A DNA stretch of 64,000 nucleotides, taken from IMG/VR virus record IMGVR_UViG_3300018022_000003, positions 1-64,000 of that record. One strand, given 5' to 3'. Of the stretch, positions 19,070 through 28,848 are shown piece by piece. The position numbers and the translations under genes were made by a program. The notes beneath the pieces were generated by a model that worked only from the letters and a program-made list of their open reading frames with translations, did no database searches and had not been told where the DNA came from. Position 1 is the stretch's first letter, and each line of letters begins with the position of its first letter. This DNA is from a virus.

Positions 19070-22000
19070 ATGAGCAACACGAGCGTCATCGAGTACGTAG
19101 ACTCCCTGGGGACCGTGCATGGCACTGCCGCCATAAACTGGGACACGCAGGCCAACGCCTTCCCTATGACCGCCAGCCTGCCCTCTGGGACCCTCAACGC
19201 CCCCTATAGCGGCACCATCACCTCCCAGACGTCCAACCTCTCCTCTGCCTCCGTCTACCGTGGGCACCTTCCTGCGGGCCTCTCCCTCAGCGCTTCCGGC
19301 AGCACCGTCACCGTGTCCGGCACCCCGACCGAGGCCGGGGTATTCGACCTGTGGTTCCAGGCCACCACCTCAGACAGCAAGTCCTCCTTCATTTACAGCA
19401 GGCTGGCCATCGCCTATGCCGTGCCCCCCATCATCCTGACCAACATCCTCCCCAGCGTCGTAATCGGGCAGGCCTACTCCGTCGTCTTCGAGGGGTACGG
19501 GGGCGTGCCCCCCTACACGTGGTCCAGCGACATAGCCACCAGCTTCCCGGGGGTGGCCCCCTTCCTGAGTTTCACGGGCAACGTCTTCGGCGGCACGGTG
19601 ACGGACGGCACCCAGGAGGGCAAGAGCGCCAACGTCAGCTTTGCCCTGACGGACGCCAACGGCACCATAGCCACCCGCACGCTGCTCCTCAGCGTCAACA
19701 GCTCCCTGGTGATAACGACCACCGTCATCCCCAGGGTAGGCCTGAACGTGGACTACTCCTTCACCCTCCAGGCGGCGGGCGGCGTGCCCCCCTATACCTG
19801 GAGCACTGCCGGGCCCCTCCCCACCCCGGCAGTCGGCCATACCTTCGCCCTCAGCTCGGCGGGCGTCCTGGCCGGGTATACGGACGACAACAGCTACGGC
19901 ACCCATAGCGTGAACTGGACGGTCACGGACTCGACGGCCGCCAGCACTACCAAGCTCCTCCCCCTGTCGGTAGGGCCGCTCTCCGGCATGACCATCGACG
20001 CCAGCGGCGTAGGACCGATATACCGTGGCGTGAACTACAACGGCACCCTGGTCGTCGGGGGCACCTATACCACCCCCGTTTCCTGGACGGTCACCGACGA
20101 CAGCCCCAACCCGCTCCCCTCCGGCCTACAGCTCCAGGCCAGCGTCAGCAACAGTGGCAAGAGCGCCTCCATCATCGGGCTGTATACCGGGGCACCTATC
20201 CTCCAGGCGTCCAACTACCAGGTGAAGGTACAGGCCACCGACAGCGCAGGGCACGTCACCTCCGACACTATCGTTCTCTATACCCTGTCCAGCCTGGCGA
20301 TAACCACCACCTCCCTGCCGAACGGCCAGGTGAACGTGGCCTACAGCCAGCAGCTCGCCGCCACGGGCGGCGGGTCGCCGACCGGGGGAGCGCCCGTGTA
20401 CGCATGGAGTGCCTCCGATGTCCCAGTAGGCTTCCCGTTCAGCCTGAGCAGCGCAGGCGTCCTCCAGGGCACAAGCACCTCGTCCGGCACCTGGACCTTT
20501 ACCGCCAACGTGGCCGACAGCCTCGCCGTGCCCGACACTGCCAGCCAGAGCCTCACGGTCACGGTATCCGCCAGCAACCTGGCCATCACCACCACCTCCC
20601 CCCTGCCCGGTGCCGTGGCCGGGGTAGCCTACAGCACCACCCTTGCGGCCACCGGGGGCGTCCCCCCCTATACGTGGGGGCTTGTCGCAGGCTCCCTACC
20701 CTCCGGGCTTTCCCTGGGGTCGAACGGCATCATAAGCGGGACTACCTCCGCCGTGGGCAGCTACACCATCACCGTCCAGGTGACGGACAGCGTCACCTCT
20801 ACCGCCCAGAAGCAGTTCACCCTGCCGGTCACCTCCGCCCTTACCCTCCAGACGGGCATAGACTACACGGACGGGTTGAGCACGGGCAGCCTGGGCTACG
20901 TGGCGTCCGGCAGCGTGGACTCCATCAGCCCCCGGAGCAACAGGTCGTTCTACCTGGTCGCCCAGGGGCTTATCGCCACCTCCGCCAGCCAGATAACGGT
21001 CGGGGCACCCTCCGGCTTCTCGGCCACGGTGGAGTCCGTCTCCAGCGGCACGGCGCTCATCCGCCTCAGCGGCCCCTATGCCTCGGGCAGCCAGGGGAGC
21101 AACAGCCAGCTTTGGACCGTAACCGACAACGGCAACCCCTCCTCGCCGGTGCAGGCCTCTATCACGCCCTCCTGGACCGTCTATACGAACGGGGCGCTCC
21201 GTACCGCCCCCAGCAGTGGCAGCATACCCTCCTACGGGGTCCCGCTGGCGGAAGGTACCTCGGGCAGCCTGCCCGTCTACAACGACCCGAGCAACCCCGT
21301 GTTCAACTTCCAGACCTACAACGGGGCGGCCGTGGACAAGGCCGCCGCCCTCACGGCGGACTTCTCCTTCACCGGGGACAACAGCGCCTACTCCGGCCTG
21401 GTCAGCTTCGGCTTCGACGGCACCAACTACAACGTCTCCTATGGCGGGGGGGCGTTCGCCAGCGGGGTGGCCCTGACCAACCTGACCGTCACCGACGACG
21501 ACATAGCCTGGTACAACGGCACGAACAAGTCCTTCGACACCTACGGCTCGGGCAAGAGCCTCGTCCTGCCGGCCGTCTACCTCCTCCAGACCACCGTGGG
21601 GTCCGTCAACCCGACGACCGTCACCATCCCCACCACCAACACGACCGCAGGCAGCACCTATTCCTCCGCCCCCGCCAATGAGACGGAGGCCATCACCACC
21701 GACTATGGCAACAGCGGGTGGATTAGCCTCGGCAACCTCAAGAACGGCGGCAGCGACTCCATCAACCTCTACGGGTCCTCGGGCATGACCAACAACATAG
21801 GCTACACCCTCAGCCTGACGGGGTGGTCGGGCATCAACGTGCCCAGCAATGCCACCATCACCAGCATCACGGCTACCATCAACTATACCAGGTCTGACTG
21901 GGGAAGCAAGCGCAGTGCCATCTACCTGAACGGGGTTACCCTCCTGGGGGTATCGCCGACGCCCCCGTCGCAGTACTTCGGCCCGTCTGACACCGGGCCC

Positions 22001-22780
22001 TTCGTGGCCACCTTCACCGGCCTCTCCCTTACGCCCGCCCAGGCCAACAGCGGCAACCTCGGGTGCGACTTCTTCTTCCAGTGCAGCCAGGCACCGGGCA
22101 CCGGGGCAGCTATCATCCTGACCGGCGTCACGCTGACGGTCAACTACACCACCCCGAACTACAACAGCATCACGGTCTCCCTTGCCCGCCCGCTCTCCCC
22201 CTACCAGATAGGCACCTCGGGCGGGACGGGCAACACCATCAGCGCCAGCGCCTCGATGACCAACGCCACGGTCGTCTCCACCGTGCCGAACTACGGCAGC
22301 GGGACCACGGCAGGATGGCTCACGGGGTGGACGGTCACGGTGTACTTCGCCTCCGGCAGCGGCACCCTCACCTGCCCGCTCACCATGAACGTGACAGGCA
22401 GGATTACATACCTGAGCGGCACCGCCATCGTGACGAACAACGTGACGTACCTCAATGCGGTGGTGGCCACCATAACCGCCAACCGCAGCGGGGGGGGTGG
22501 GGGCAGCACCCTGTCCATAACCACCGGCACCCTGCCCGATGGCTACCTGGGGCAGGGCTACTATGTGTATGTCTATGCCACGGGGGGCACGGCACCCTAC
22601 TCCTGGACTGCCAGCAACCTGCCCGCTGGCGTGACGGCCCAGTACTCCAACTCCCTCACCCTGTACCTCAGCGGCACGCTGGTCACGCCGGGGACCTATA
22701 GCGTCACCATAAGCATCTCCGACTCCAGCTCCCCCACACAGAGGGCCACCCAGCTCTACACGGTGCAGGTGGGGATGTAG
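19070..22780 (+). CDS. Giant Ig-like repeat virion protein 2
   Basis: 1236 residues after a strong AGGAGAGGAG site. He_PIG-like repeats are even clearer (LPAGLSLSASGSTVTVSGTPTEAG, then LPSGLSLGSNGIISGTTSAVG) with GGVPPYTW at least three times and GGTAPYSW near the C-terminus. Residues about 870-1030 are a separate domain, possibly jelly roll. It is a tandem paralogue of the preceding gene. Likely an outer fibre or whisker that contacts the cell surface. Confidence 0.65.
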   Translation: MSNTSVIEYVDSLGTVHGTAAINWDTQANAFPMTASLPSGTLNAPYSGTITSQTSNLSSASVYRGHLPAGLSLSASGSTVTVSGTPTEAGVFDLWFQATTSDSKSSFIYSRLAIAYAVPPIILTNILPSVVIGQAYSVVFEGYGGVPPYTWSSDIATSFPGVAPFLSFTGNVFGGTVTDGTQEGKSANVSFALTDANGTIATRTLLLSVNSSLVITTTVIPRVGLNVDYSFTLQAAGGVPPYTWSTAGPLPTPAVGHTFALSSAGVLAGYTDDNSYGTHSVNWTVTDSTAASTTKLLPLSVGPLSGMTIDASGVGPIYRGVNYNGTLVVGGTYTTPVSWTVTDDSPNPLPSGLQLQASVSNSGKSASIIGLYTGAPILQASNYQVKVQATDSAGHVTSDTIVLYTLSSLAITTTSLPNGQVNVAYSQQLAATGGGSPTGGAPVYAWSASDVPVGFPFSLSSAGVLQGTSTSSGTWTFTANVADSLAVPDTASQSLTVTVSASNLAITTTSPLPGAVAGVAYSTTLAATGGVPPYTWGLVAGSLPSGLSLGSNGIISGTTSAVGSYTITVQVTDSVTSTAQKQFTLPVTSALTLQTGIDYTDGLSTGSLGYVASGSVDSISPRSNRSFYLVAQGLIATSASQITVGAPSGFSATVESVSSGTALIRLSGPYASGSQGSNSQLWTVTDNGNPSSPVQASITPSWTVYTNGALRTAPSSGSIPSYGVPLAEGTSGSLPVYNDPSNPVFNFQTYNGAAVDKAAALTADFSFTGDNSAYSGLVSFGFDGTNYNVSYGGGAFASGVALTNLTVTDDDIAWYNGTNKSFDTYGSGKSLVLPAVYLLQTTVGSVNPTTVTIPTTNTTAGSTYSSAPANETEAITTDYGNSGWISLGNLKNGGSDSINLYGSSGMTNNIGYTLSLTGWSGINVPSNATITSITATINYTRSDWGSKRSAIYLNGVTLLGVSPTPPSQYFGPSDTGPFVATFTGLSLTPAQANSGNLGCDFFFQCSQAPGTGAAIILTGVTLTVNYTTPNYNSITVSLARPLSPYQIGTSGGTGNTISASASMTNATVVSTVPNYGSGTTAGWLTGWTVTVYFASGSGTLTCPLTMNVTGRITYLSGTAIVTNNVTYLNAVVATITANRSGGGGGSTLSITTGTLPDGYLGQGYYVYVYATGGTAPYSWTASNLPAGVTAQYSNSLTLYLSGTLVTPGTYSVTISISDSSSPTQRATQLYTVQVGM

Positions 22781-22823
22781 GGGGTAGGAAGGGGGGTTTA
22801 GGCCCATCAAGGTAGGCTAGGAC

Positions 22824-23531
22824 ATGGCAGGGTACGCATGGAAGTACGCCTATACCGGACCGCCCTTCCACTGGCTGGGGAACTTCTCCCTCAGCCAGTG
22901 GAAGGCGTTCAAGCAGTGGGCGAACCTGCGCATCGGCGACGTCAAGGACATCTCCACCCTGCACAGGATAAAGGCAGAGCAGCTCCGTAAGACGGCAGGG
23001 GTCCTGGAGAGGTACTACTCCTCCGTGTACCCCCAGGAGCAGGGCACCTACGGGGAGAAGCTTGCCCCGACCTTCCAGAAGGAGGCGTGGAAGCCAGGCG
23101 AGTACGGGCACTTCAACTACCCCTCCGGGGACGACCAGCTCCCCATGGTCATGGTAGGGAAGGCCAAGGGGCAGATGAAGGAGATGCTCCAGAGGCACGA
23201 GGAGGCCGTGTACTTCATGAACCAGGTCAGGTGCCTTATCGAGAAGCACGAGGACTGGGCGCAGTACGCAAGCGACTTCGCCCAGGGGTCCTCCGGGGTG
23301 CCCGGCAACCCGGTAGCGCTGGCCGACATCCTGGCCAAGGTTGACGGCTACTTCTCAAAGCCGGAATACCAGACCGTTCTGGTGGACGACGTCAACAACC
23401 TGTACAAGGGCCAGCCGTACGCCCGTGTGCATCCTGCCGACCCGCCTACCCAGTGGGAGCTTGAGCAGGCCAACCACAGCCCCTCGGGCTTCCCTATCGG
23501 GATAGTGGACAGGGAGAAGATTGACCCGTGA
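22824..23531 (+). CDS. Virion-operon protein, unknown function
   Basis: 235 residues, lying between the Ig-like proteins and the gp25-like gene. Mostly helical and charged, with a central amphipathic region (KGQMKEMLQRHEEAVYFMNQVRCLIEKHEDW). The last codons overlap the GTG start of the next gene, implying translational coupling. No family recognised; a baseplate-assembly role is suggested by context only. Confidence 0.55.
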   Translation: MAGYAWKYAYTGPPFHWLGNFSLSQWKAFKQWANLRIGDVKDISTLHRIKAEQLRKTAGVLERYYSSVYPQEQGTYGEKLAPTFQKEAWKPGEYGHFNYPSGDDQLPMVMVGKAKGQMKEMLQRHEEAVYFMNQVRCLIEKHEDWAQYASDFAQGSSGVPGNPVALADILAKVDGYFSKPEYQTVLVDDVNNLYKGQPYARVHPADPPTQWELEQANHSPSGFPIGIVDREKIDP

Positions 23532-24301
23532 GCTATGACTTCAACACACGCCCGGCAGCATGCCCCCACGAGATAGCAGGGGAGAGGTATATCGTTGACA
23601 AGGTTGATTTTAAGACCCTGCACCTGGCGGCCAACACCTCCCTTAACATGCGTGCCCCCATAAACGGGCAGTCCACGGTCACGGTCAGGGTAGGCGGGGA
23701 GCTGGTGCAGGCGGACGACCCGACCTACGGGTATACCATCCTGGCGGACGAGAACCGTATCAGCACCCCCGACCGGTTCTACAAGATTGAGTTCAGGAGG
23801 GCGGTAAGGTGGTTCGTGCCGCTCATCGAGGTCGGGTACGTGACCCTCCAGCCGTACTGCCTGAGGTGCAGCGCCCTGGGGAGCCTCAACGACTACAGGG
23901 AGTCCTCGGCGGGCAGCCTCGTAAGGGTCACGGACACGGGCAAGCTCGTCCAGCGCTGCCTGAAGTACATCCTGACCTCCAGGTGCTCCTTCTACCCCCA
24001 GTTCACCTGCCCTGTCAGGGACTATATCGGCAGCAAGTTCGGGACGGCAGTGACGGAGGAGGACGTGGCCTCGCAGATTATGTCCTCCCTCCAGAGCCTC
24101 AAGAACGTACAGGCCGCCCAGAGGACGGTCCAGACCCTAAGCCCGCTGGAGATGCTCAAGGACATCACGGGGATATCCACGTCCATGCCCGACCCGACGG
24201 CCCTCAGCGTGTCCTGCTCGGTGACCAGCTACGGCGGGCAGGCGACGCCTCTGCCGGTGAACTTCTCAATATCCTCTACCAGGGAGCTAGTAGGGAACTA
24301 A
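23528..24301 (+). CDS. Baseplate wedge protein, gp25/W-like
   Basis: 257 residues from a GTG overlapping the upstream TGA. The middle (about 130-210) has the gp25 hallmark order: a GKLVQRCLKYILTSRCS strand-helix, a YIGSKFG turn, then a helix of Gln and Leu ending in LSPLEMLKDI. The N-terminal 100 residues add a beta domain not found in small gp25 homologues. It precedes the J-like gene, as W precedes J in P2-like operons. A cysteine-rich patch (CLRCS...CSFYPQFTC) is odd for this family. Confidence 0.55.
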   Translation: MSYDFNTRPAACPHEIAGERYIVDKVDFKTLHLAANTSLNMRAPINGQSTVTVRVGGELVQADDPTYGYTILADENRISTPDRFYKIEFRRAVRWFVPLIEVGYVTLQPYCLRCSALGSLNDYRESSAGSLVRVTDTGKLVQRCLKYILTSRCSFYPQFTCPVRDYIGSKFGTAVTEEDVASQIMSSLQSLKNVQAAQRTVQTLSPLEMLKDITGISTSMPDPTALSVSCSVTSYGGQATPLPVNFSISSTRELVGN

Positions 24302-24305
24302 GGAC

Positions 24306-27300
24306 ATGCAGCCTCCAAGCATAGGAAGCCCGCTCTCGTTCACAGCGCCGGTCATAATGGTGGGAAGCCCCCCCGTCCAGGTCACCTCCATGTCGGTGGA
24401 CTCGACCGTCCTGCCCTACGTCGTCCGGGCCGACCAGTCCTACTCCCGCCTGGAGGTCACGGCCTACAGCAGCACCGCCATCAACGGCTCCCCCTCCCCC
24501 CCCTCCTCTGGCAGCGTGGTCTTCTCGGGGACGGTAGGCATCGACCTGCCGGGGGGAAGCGCCCTCCTGAGGTTCGTGGCACGCAACTACGACCCGACCC
24601 AGATGTCCTGGCCAGGCTCCAGCGCCAGCCCGGTCGTGAACGTCACCCCCCCGGTCGGCTACCGGTTCGTTGACGACAACGGCTACGTGCAGGAGGCCCT
24701 GGCCGTCTCCGGACCGACAGGGACCTCCGAGCCTGCCGTCTTCACCCCCTCGGGGGTCGCCTACGACAAGGTGTTCCAGGTCACGGCGGTAAACGTGGCC
24801 AGCGACCAGACCACCCTTACCGTCACGGCCGCCAATACCCTCGTCCCAGGGAGCAGGGTAGCCTTCCTCCGCCTCCAGCTCGCCCCCTGGCTGAACGGCA
24901 CCGTGGTCACGGTCCTGACTGCCTCGGCGACCCAGTTCACGGCCATCCTCCCCACCCCATATGCCTATACCCAGGCCGCAGGCACGGTAGAGTCCGGCAT
25001 AGCGGGCGTGGTGACCCAGGACAACGGGGTCGTGTGGGGCAACATCGGGTTCTACGAGGTGTCCCCGACCGTCCAGTTCACCGTCATACCCTTCGTCAGC
25101 GGCACCAGCGCAGTCATCGGCCCCCCCTCGGGGGTCAACTCCTACAAGTCCCAGGTCGCCTGCCGGATAGAGTGGCTGATGCCCTCCTTCCCCGGCACCA
25201 TCGGCACCAGGGTCGTGCTCTCTACCGACCCGGCCGGCGTCAACCCCCCCTACGTGCAGTATGGGGACATCGTCCCCACCAGCCAGGTCAGCCGTACCAG
25301 CACGGCGGTCCTGAGCAGCGACTCGGTGACCAACTACGACCCCCAGACAGGTGTGCAGGTCGTCACCACCACCAACCAGACGCAGGAGTTCACCTTCAAC
25401 TACGTGGACATACCGCCCTCTGCGGTGAACAACGCCACGCAGTTCTACGCCATGCTCTCGACGGTGGTGCAGGACCCGAGCACGAGCGCCGTCTTCGAGT
25501 CCCAGCAGAACGGCCCCCTGGCCTGCGGGTTCGTAAACCTCTCCCTGGTCAGCCCCACGGACTTCCTCGCCCTCCAGCGCAAGGAGGACATCGCCGGGAG
25601 GATGATAAGCTATGTCACCCAGCTATACCCGGACCTCGACCTGTCCCCCCGCTCCGAGGCCAGGGACCTCCTCATAGACCCCGTGTCCATAGAGCTGTCC
25701 AACATGAGCGTGAGGGAGTGGTTCGACCGTTGCTCAAGGTCCGTCTCGGCGATAAGCCAGGTGGACGATGCCAACGGGGACGGCATAAGCGATGACTTCA
25801 ACAGCTCGCCTATCAAGCAGTCGATAGCCCGTGCCTTCGGCCTCAACGCCGCCGACACCCAGTCCCTCATCGACCGCCAGTTCGACGTCCTGGGCGAGGC
25901 AGCAGGGCTGACCCGTGGGGGGGCAACCGCCTCCGTTGTCACCCTGACCTTCTATACCTATGTCAAGCCTACCCAGACGAGCACCTTCCCGGTAGGCATC
26001 CTCTGCACTACCACCTCCGACTCCGTGACCCCCTCCCTGACCTTTGTCACGACAGGCTCGGCCTCCATTACCCCGAACTCTGCCCCCTCCTTCTACGACC
26101 CGGTCGCCGGATGGTGGGCGGTCAGCATCCCGGCATCCTGCCGGACGTCGGGGGCAAGCACCAACGTGGGGGCAGGGACGGTAAACACCATAAGCTCCAG
26201 CGCACCCTCCGGCTGGGGGGTCACCAACCTCGTGCCTGCTATCTTCGGTCAGGACGAGGAGATAAACTCCAAGTTCGCCTCCCGCATAGCCGCCAGGGAG
26301 GTCACGGGGGTTGACTCCGGCACCAGGGACGGGTACTTCACCGCCGCCATGTCCACGCCCGGCATCGTGGCCACGGAGGTGGTGGCGGCCGGCGACATCG
26401 AGATGCTGCGTGACTGGGACCCCATCCGCCAGAAGCACGTCTTCGGCTGCGTGGACATCTACTGCCAGGGGGTATCCTCCTCCCAGAACGACCAGACCGT
26501 CGCCTTCGAGTACGGGAACGCCGGGACCCCTGGGCAGCATACCACCTACCTGCCGCTCACCGTCGCCAACGCCTCCGCCACGCTCCTCCGCCTGTATATC
26601 GGGCAGCAGACCGAGTGGCCCCTGTACCAGGGCGTGGAGATACTCGTTGCAGGGATTACCAGCTCCTTCTTCCTCGACGTCCTGGAGGCACAGTTCGACA
26701 GCGCCAACGGGTACGTAATCCTGGACCCGAACGGCACCCCCTACCACTATGTCGGCAGCGGGGCCACGCTGGCAAGGCTGCCCATGATGAGCAGCGTCTC
26801 CCCCCCTGTCACGATGACCAACCTTGCCGCCGTGCTGGGGGCGTCCCAGGCCAATGCCACGTTCACGCTGTGCGCCAGGACGGCCTCCCCCCTCGCATGC
26901 ACCCCCTCGCAGCAGCCGATAGTGGCGGCCAACTCCGCCATAGGGCCGCAGACCGGCACCGTCCCCACTGCCCTGCTCAAGGTCGTGCGTACCTCCGACT
27001 TCCTGCTCTACGGCGGGTCCAACCAGGCAGGGGACGAGGTCCAGGTGTCCTCATCCTACAGCTCCCCGGTCACCAAGACCATCACCGCCAGCCTCTCCCA
27101 GCCCGTACCGATAGACACGGGCATGGATGTCCCGGTCGGGTCCTCCTACAACAACGGCAGCGACGTGCTGTGCATCGGCAACGTGCTCTCCGTGCGCTCC
27201 CTGGACCTCTCCACCCTCTATGCCTTCGGGCCCACGGGCGACTACAGTATCGTCGTAGCCGGCCCCTACCACTCCTACGCCCTGGCGGCCCAGGCGGTAC

Positions 27301-28847
27301 CCAGGAGAATCCTTACCATAGCCATAGCCAACAATATCCTGACCGTAGGGTGCAGCAACAACCTTGGCCCTGGAGCGCCTGTCACCCTCGACGGGCTTAC
27401 CAACGCCACGTTCCTGAACGGGCAGACCGTCGCCGTGTCCGCCTCCACCGGCAGCGCCTTCACGGCCTACTACCCCTACCCCGGCACCTACCCCGTGGCC
27501 TCCGATACCGGCACCGCCACGGGCAGCGCCATACAGGACGGGCAGCAGGTGGTGGTCGCCTACAACCAGTTCACCGTCTACGAGCGCCTCAGCCTCGCCT
27601 CCGGGGAGTCCCAGACCCTGGTCGGGAGCGTGGCCAGCCCCCTCGACAACCAGGGGTTCGTCCACAATACATGGCTCCCGGAGAGCTACGGCAGGACCGA
27701 CCTCACCCTGGACGGCTGGGGCGGCAACTATACCTACGACGCCCAGGGCAATATCACGGGGCTTGACCTCTCCACCTCTACCGGGCTGGTGGGGGCAGGC
27801 ACCATGCACGACAGCCGCTACATCAAGGTCACCATCGCCCAGGGAGGGGAGGTGCTGCGGGAGGACGTGGACTTTACCCTCTCCGTTGACCCGGCGTCCG
27901 GGTCGGCCTCCATCACCCGGCTCCCCATCCTGGCGGACGGCACCCAGGTCCTCGTGTCCTACTTCTACACCGAGGCCTTCGACGTCGCCACCGAGTTCCC
28001 CTCCTTCGTCCCCGTGCTGGCCAGCAAGGTGTCCAAGACCAAGCATGCGGCGGCCGACGTGCTCGTCAAGGCGATGGTCGCCAACCCCGTGGACGTCACC
28101 CTGACTGTCACCCTGGAGCAGGGGCAGTCCCCGGACGCCCTCGACCCGAGCATAAGGACTGCCATCGACAGGGCGCTCGACAATGCCTCCGGCACCCTCC
28201 ACCAGTCCGAGGTAGTCACCCAGGTCCAGGGGGTCACGGGGGTCCAGTCGGTAGGCATACCGCTCATCAAGTGCGCCAAGAGCGACGGCAGCTACGACAT
28301 CGGGTTCATAATCCCCACGGGCACGGCCTGGACGGCCCTAGGCTCCGACCCGGCCTTTGCCCCCCTCAACCAGGTCAGCGTCAAGGGCAAGGTAGTCAGC
28401 TATATACCCGCCAACAGCTTCATCACTGCCCTGCCCGTCCTGCCCGACTCCACCGTCCCGTCCGGCGGCCCCGTGGACGCCTTCGTAGGCTTCCTGTACC
28501 AGGGGCAGGCCTACTCCCGTACCGCCTCCATCCAGAGCTTCCTGTCCTCGGCCATCACCCCCCAGAAGTCCTCGGGCGACGGCTCCTTCTACATCGTCGG
28601 CACCGACGACCAGATACTCGTCCCAAAGTACGATGGCGTCCACGACTACTCCGTGCCCCTAGGCCCCTCCTATGCCCAGAGGGTCATCATCACCGCCCCC
28701 CTGGACGTGGCCACCCCCTCCCTGCGCAGCTACTTCGTAACCTACCAGGTATGGGGGGAAAGCTCGGCGAAGGATATCACGCTGAGCAGCACCGAGTACT
28801 TCACTGCGGGCAGGGTGACCGTCAACTATACTGCCTCGGGGGGCTAG
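24306..28847 (+). CDS. Baseplate J-like wedge protein (gp6/gpJ family), enlarged
   Basis: 1513 residues, about three times P2 gpJ. The J-like core begins near 415 (DFLALQRKEDIAGRMISYVTQLYPDLDLSPRSEARDLL is split over two helices) and includes the diagnostic GQDEEINSKFASRIAAREV segment near 650 followed by ...SGTRDGYFTAAMSTPGIVATEVV. A DDANGDGISDDF stretch near 490 looks like a calcium loop. The N-terminal 400 residues and parts of 850-1150 are inserted beta domains. It would form the wedge ring that contracts with the sheath. The I-like gene follows after one base. Confidence 0.8.
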   Translation: MQPPSIGSPLSFTAPVIMVGSPPVQVTSMSVDSTVLPYVVRADQSYSRLEVTAYSSTAINGSPSPPSSGSVVFSGTVGIDLPGGSALLRFVARNYDPTQMSWPGSSASPVVNVTPPVGYRFVDDNGYVQEALAVSGPTGTSEPAVFTPSGVAYDKVFQVTAVNVASDQTTLTVTAANTLVPGSRVAFLRLQLAPWLNGTVVTVLTASATQFTAILPTPYAYTQAAGTVESGIAGVVTQDNGVVWGNIGFYEVSPTVQFTVIPFVSGTSAVIGPPSGVNSYKSQVACRIEWLMPSFPGTIGTRVVLSTDPAGVNPPYVQYGDIVPTSQVSRTSTAVLSSDSVTNYDPQTGVQVVTTTNQTQEFTFNYVDIPPSAVNNATQFYAMLSTVVQDPSTSAVFESQQNGPLACGFVNLSLVSPTDFLALQRKEDIAGRMISYVTQLYPDLDLSPRSEARDLLIDPVSIELSNMSVREWFDRCSRSVSAISQVDDANGDGISDDFNSSPIKQSIARAFGLNAADTQSLIDRQFDVLGEAAGLTRGGATASVVTLTFYTYVKPTQTSTFPVGILCTTTSDSVTPSLTFVTTGSASITPNSAPSFYDPVAGWWAVSIPASCRTSGASTNVGAGTVNTISSSAPSGWGVTNLVPAIFGQDEEINSKFASRIAAREVTGVDSGTRDGYFTAAMSTPGIVATEVVAAGDIEMLRDWDPIRQKHVFGCVDIYCQGVSSSQNDQTVAFEYGNAGTPGQHTTYLPLTVANASATLLRLYIGQQTEWPLYQGVEILVAGITSSFFLDVLEAQFDSANGYVILDPNGTPYHYVGSGATLARLPMMSSVSPPVTMTNLAAVLGASQANATFTLCARTASPLACTPSQQPIVAANSAIGPQTGTVPTALLKVVRTSDFLLYGGSNQAGDEVQVSSSYSSPVTKTITASLSQPVPIDTGMDVPVGSSYNNGSDVLCIGNVLSVRSLDLSTLYAFGPTGDYSIVVAGPYHSYALAAQAVPRRILTIAIANNILTVGCSNNLGPGAPVTLDGLTNATFLNGQTVAVSASTGSAFTAYYPYPGTYPVASDTGTATGSAIQDGQQVVVAYNQFTVYERLSLASGESQTLVGSVASPLDNQGFVHNTWLPESYGRTDLTLDGWGGNYTYDAQGNITGLDLSTSTGLVGAGTMHDSRYIKVTIAQGGEVLREDVDFTLSVDPASGSASITRLPILADGTQVLVSYFYTEAFDVATEFPSFVPVLASKVSKTKHAAADVLVKAMVANPVDVTLTVTLEQGQSPDALDPSIRTAIDRALDNASGTLHQSEVVTQVQGVTGVQSVGIPLIKCAKSDGSYDIGFIIPTGTAWTALGSDPAFAPLNQVSVKGKVVSYIPANSFITALPVLPDSTVPSGGPVDAFVGFLYQGQAYSRTASIQSFLSSAITPQKSSGDGSFYIVGTDDQILVPKYDGVHDYSVPLGPSYAQRVIITAPLDVATPSLRSYFVTYQVWGESSAKDITLSSTEYFTAGRVTVNYTASGG

Positions 28848-28848
28848 G

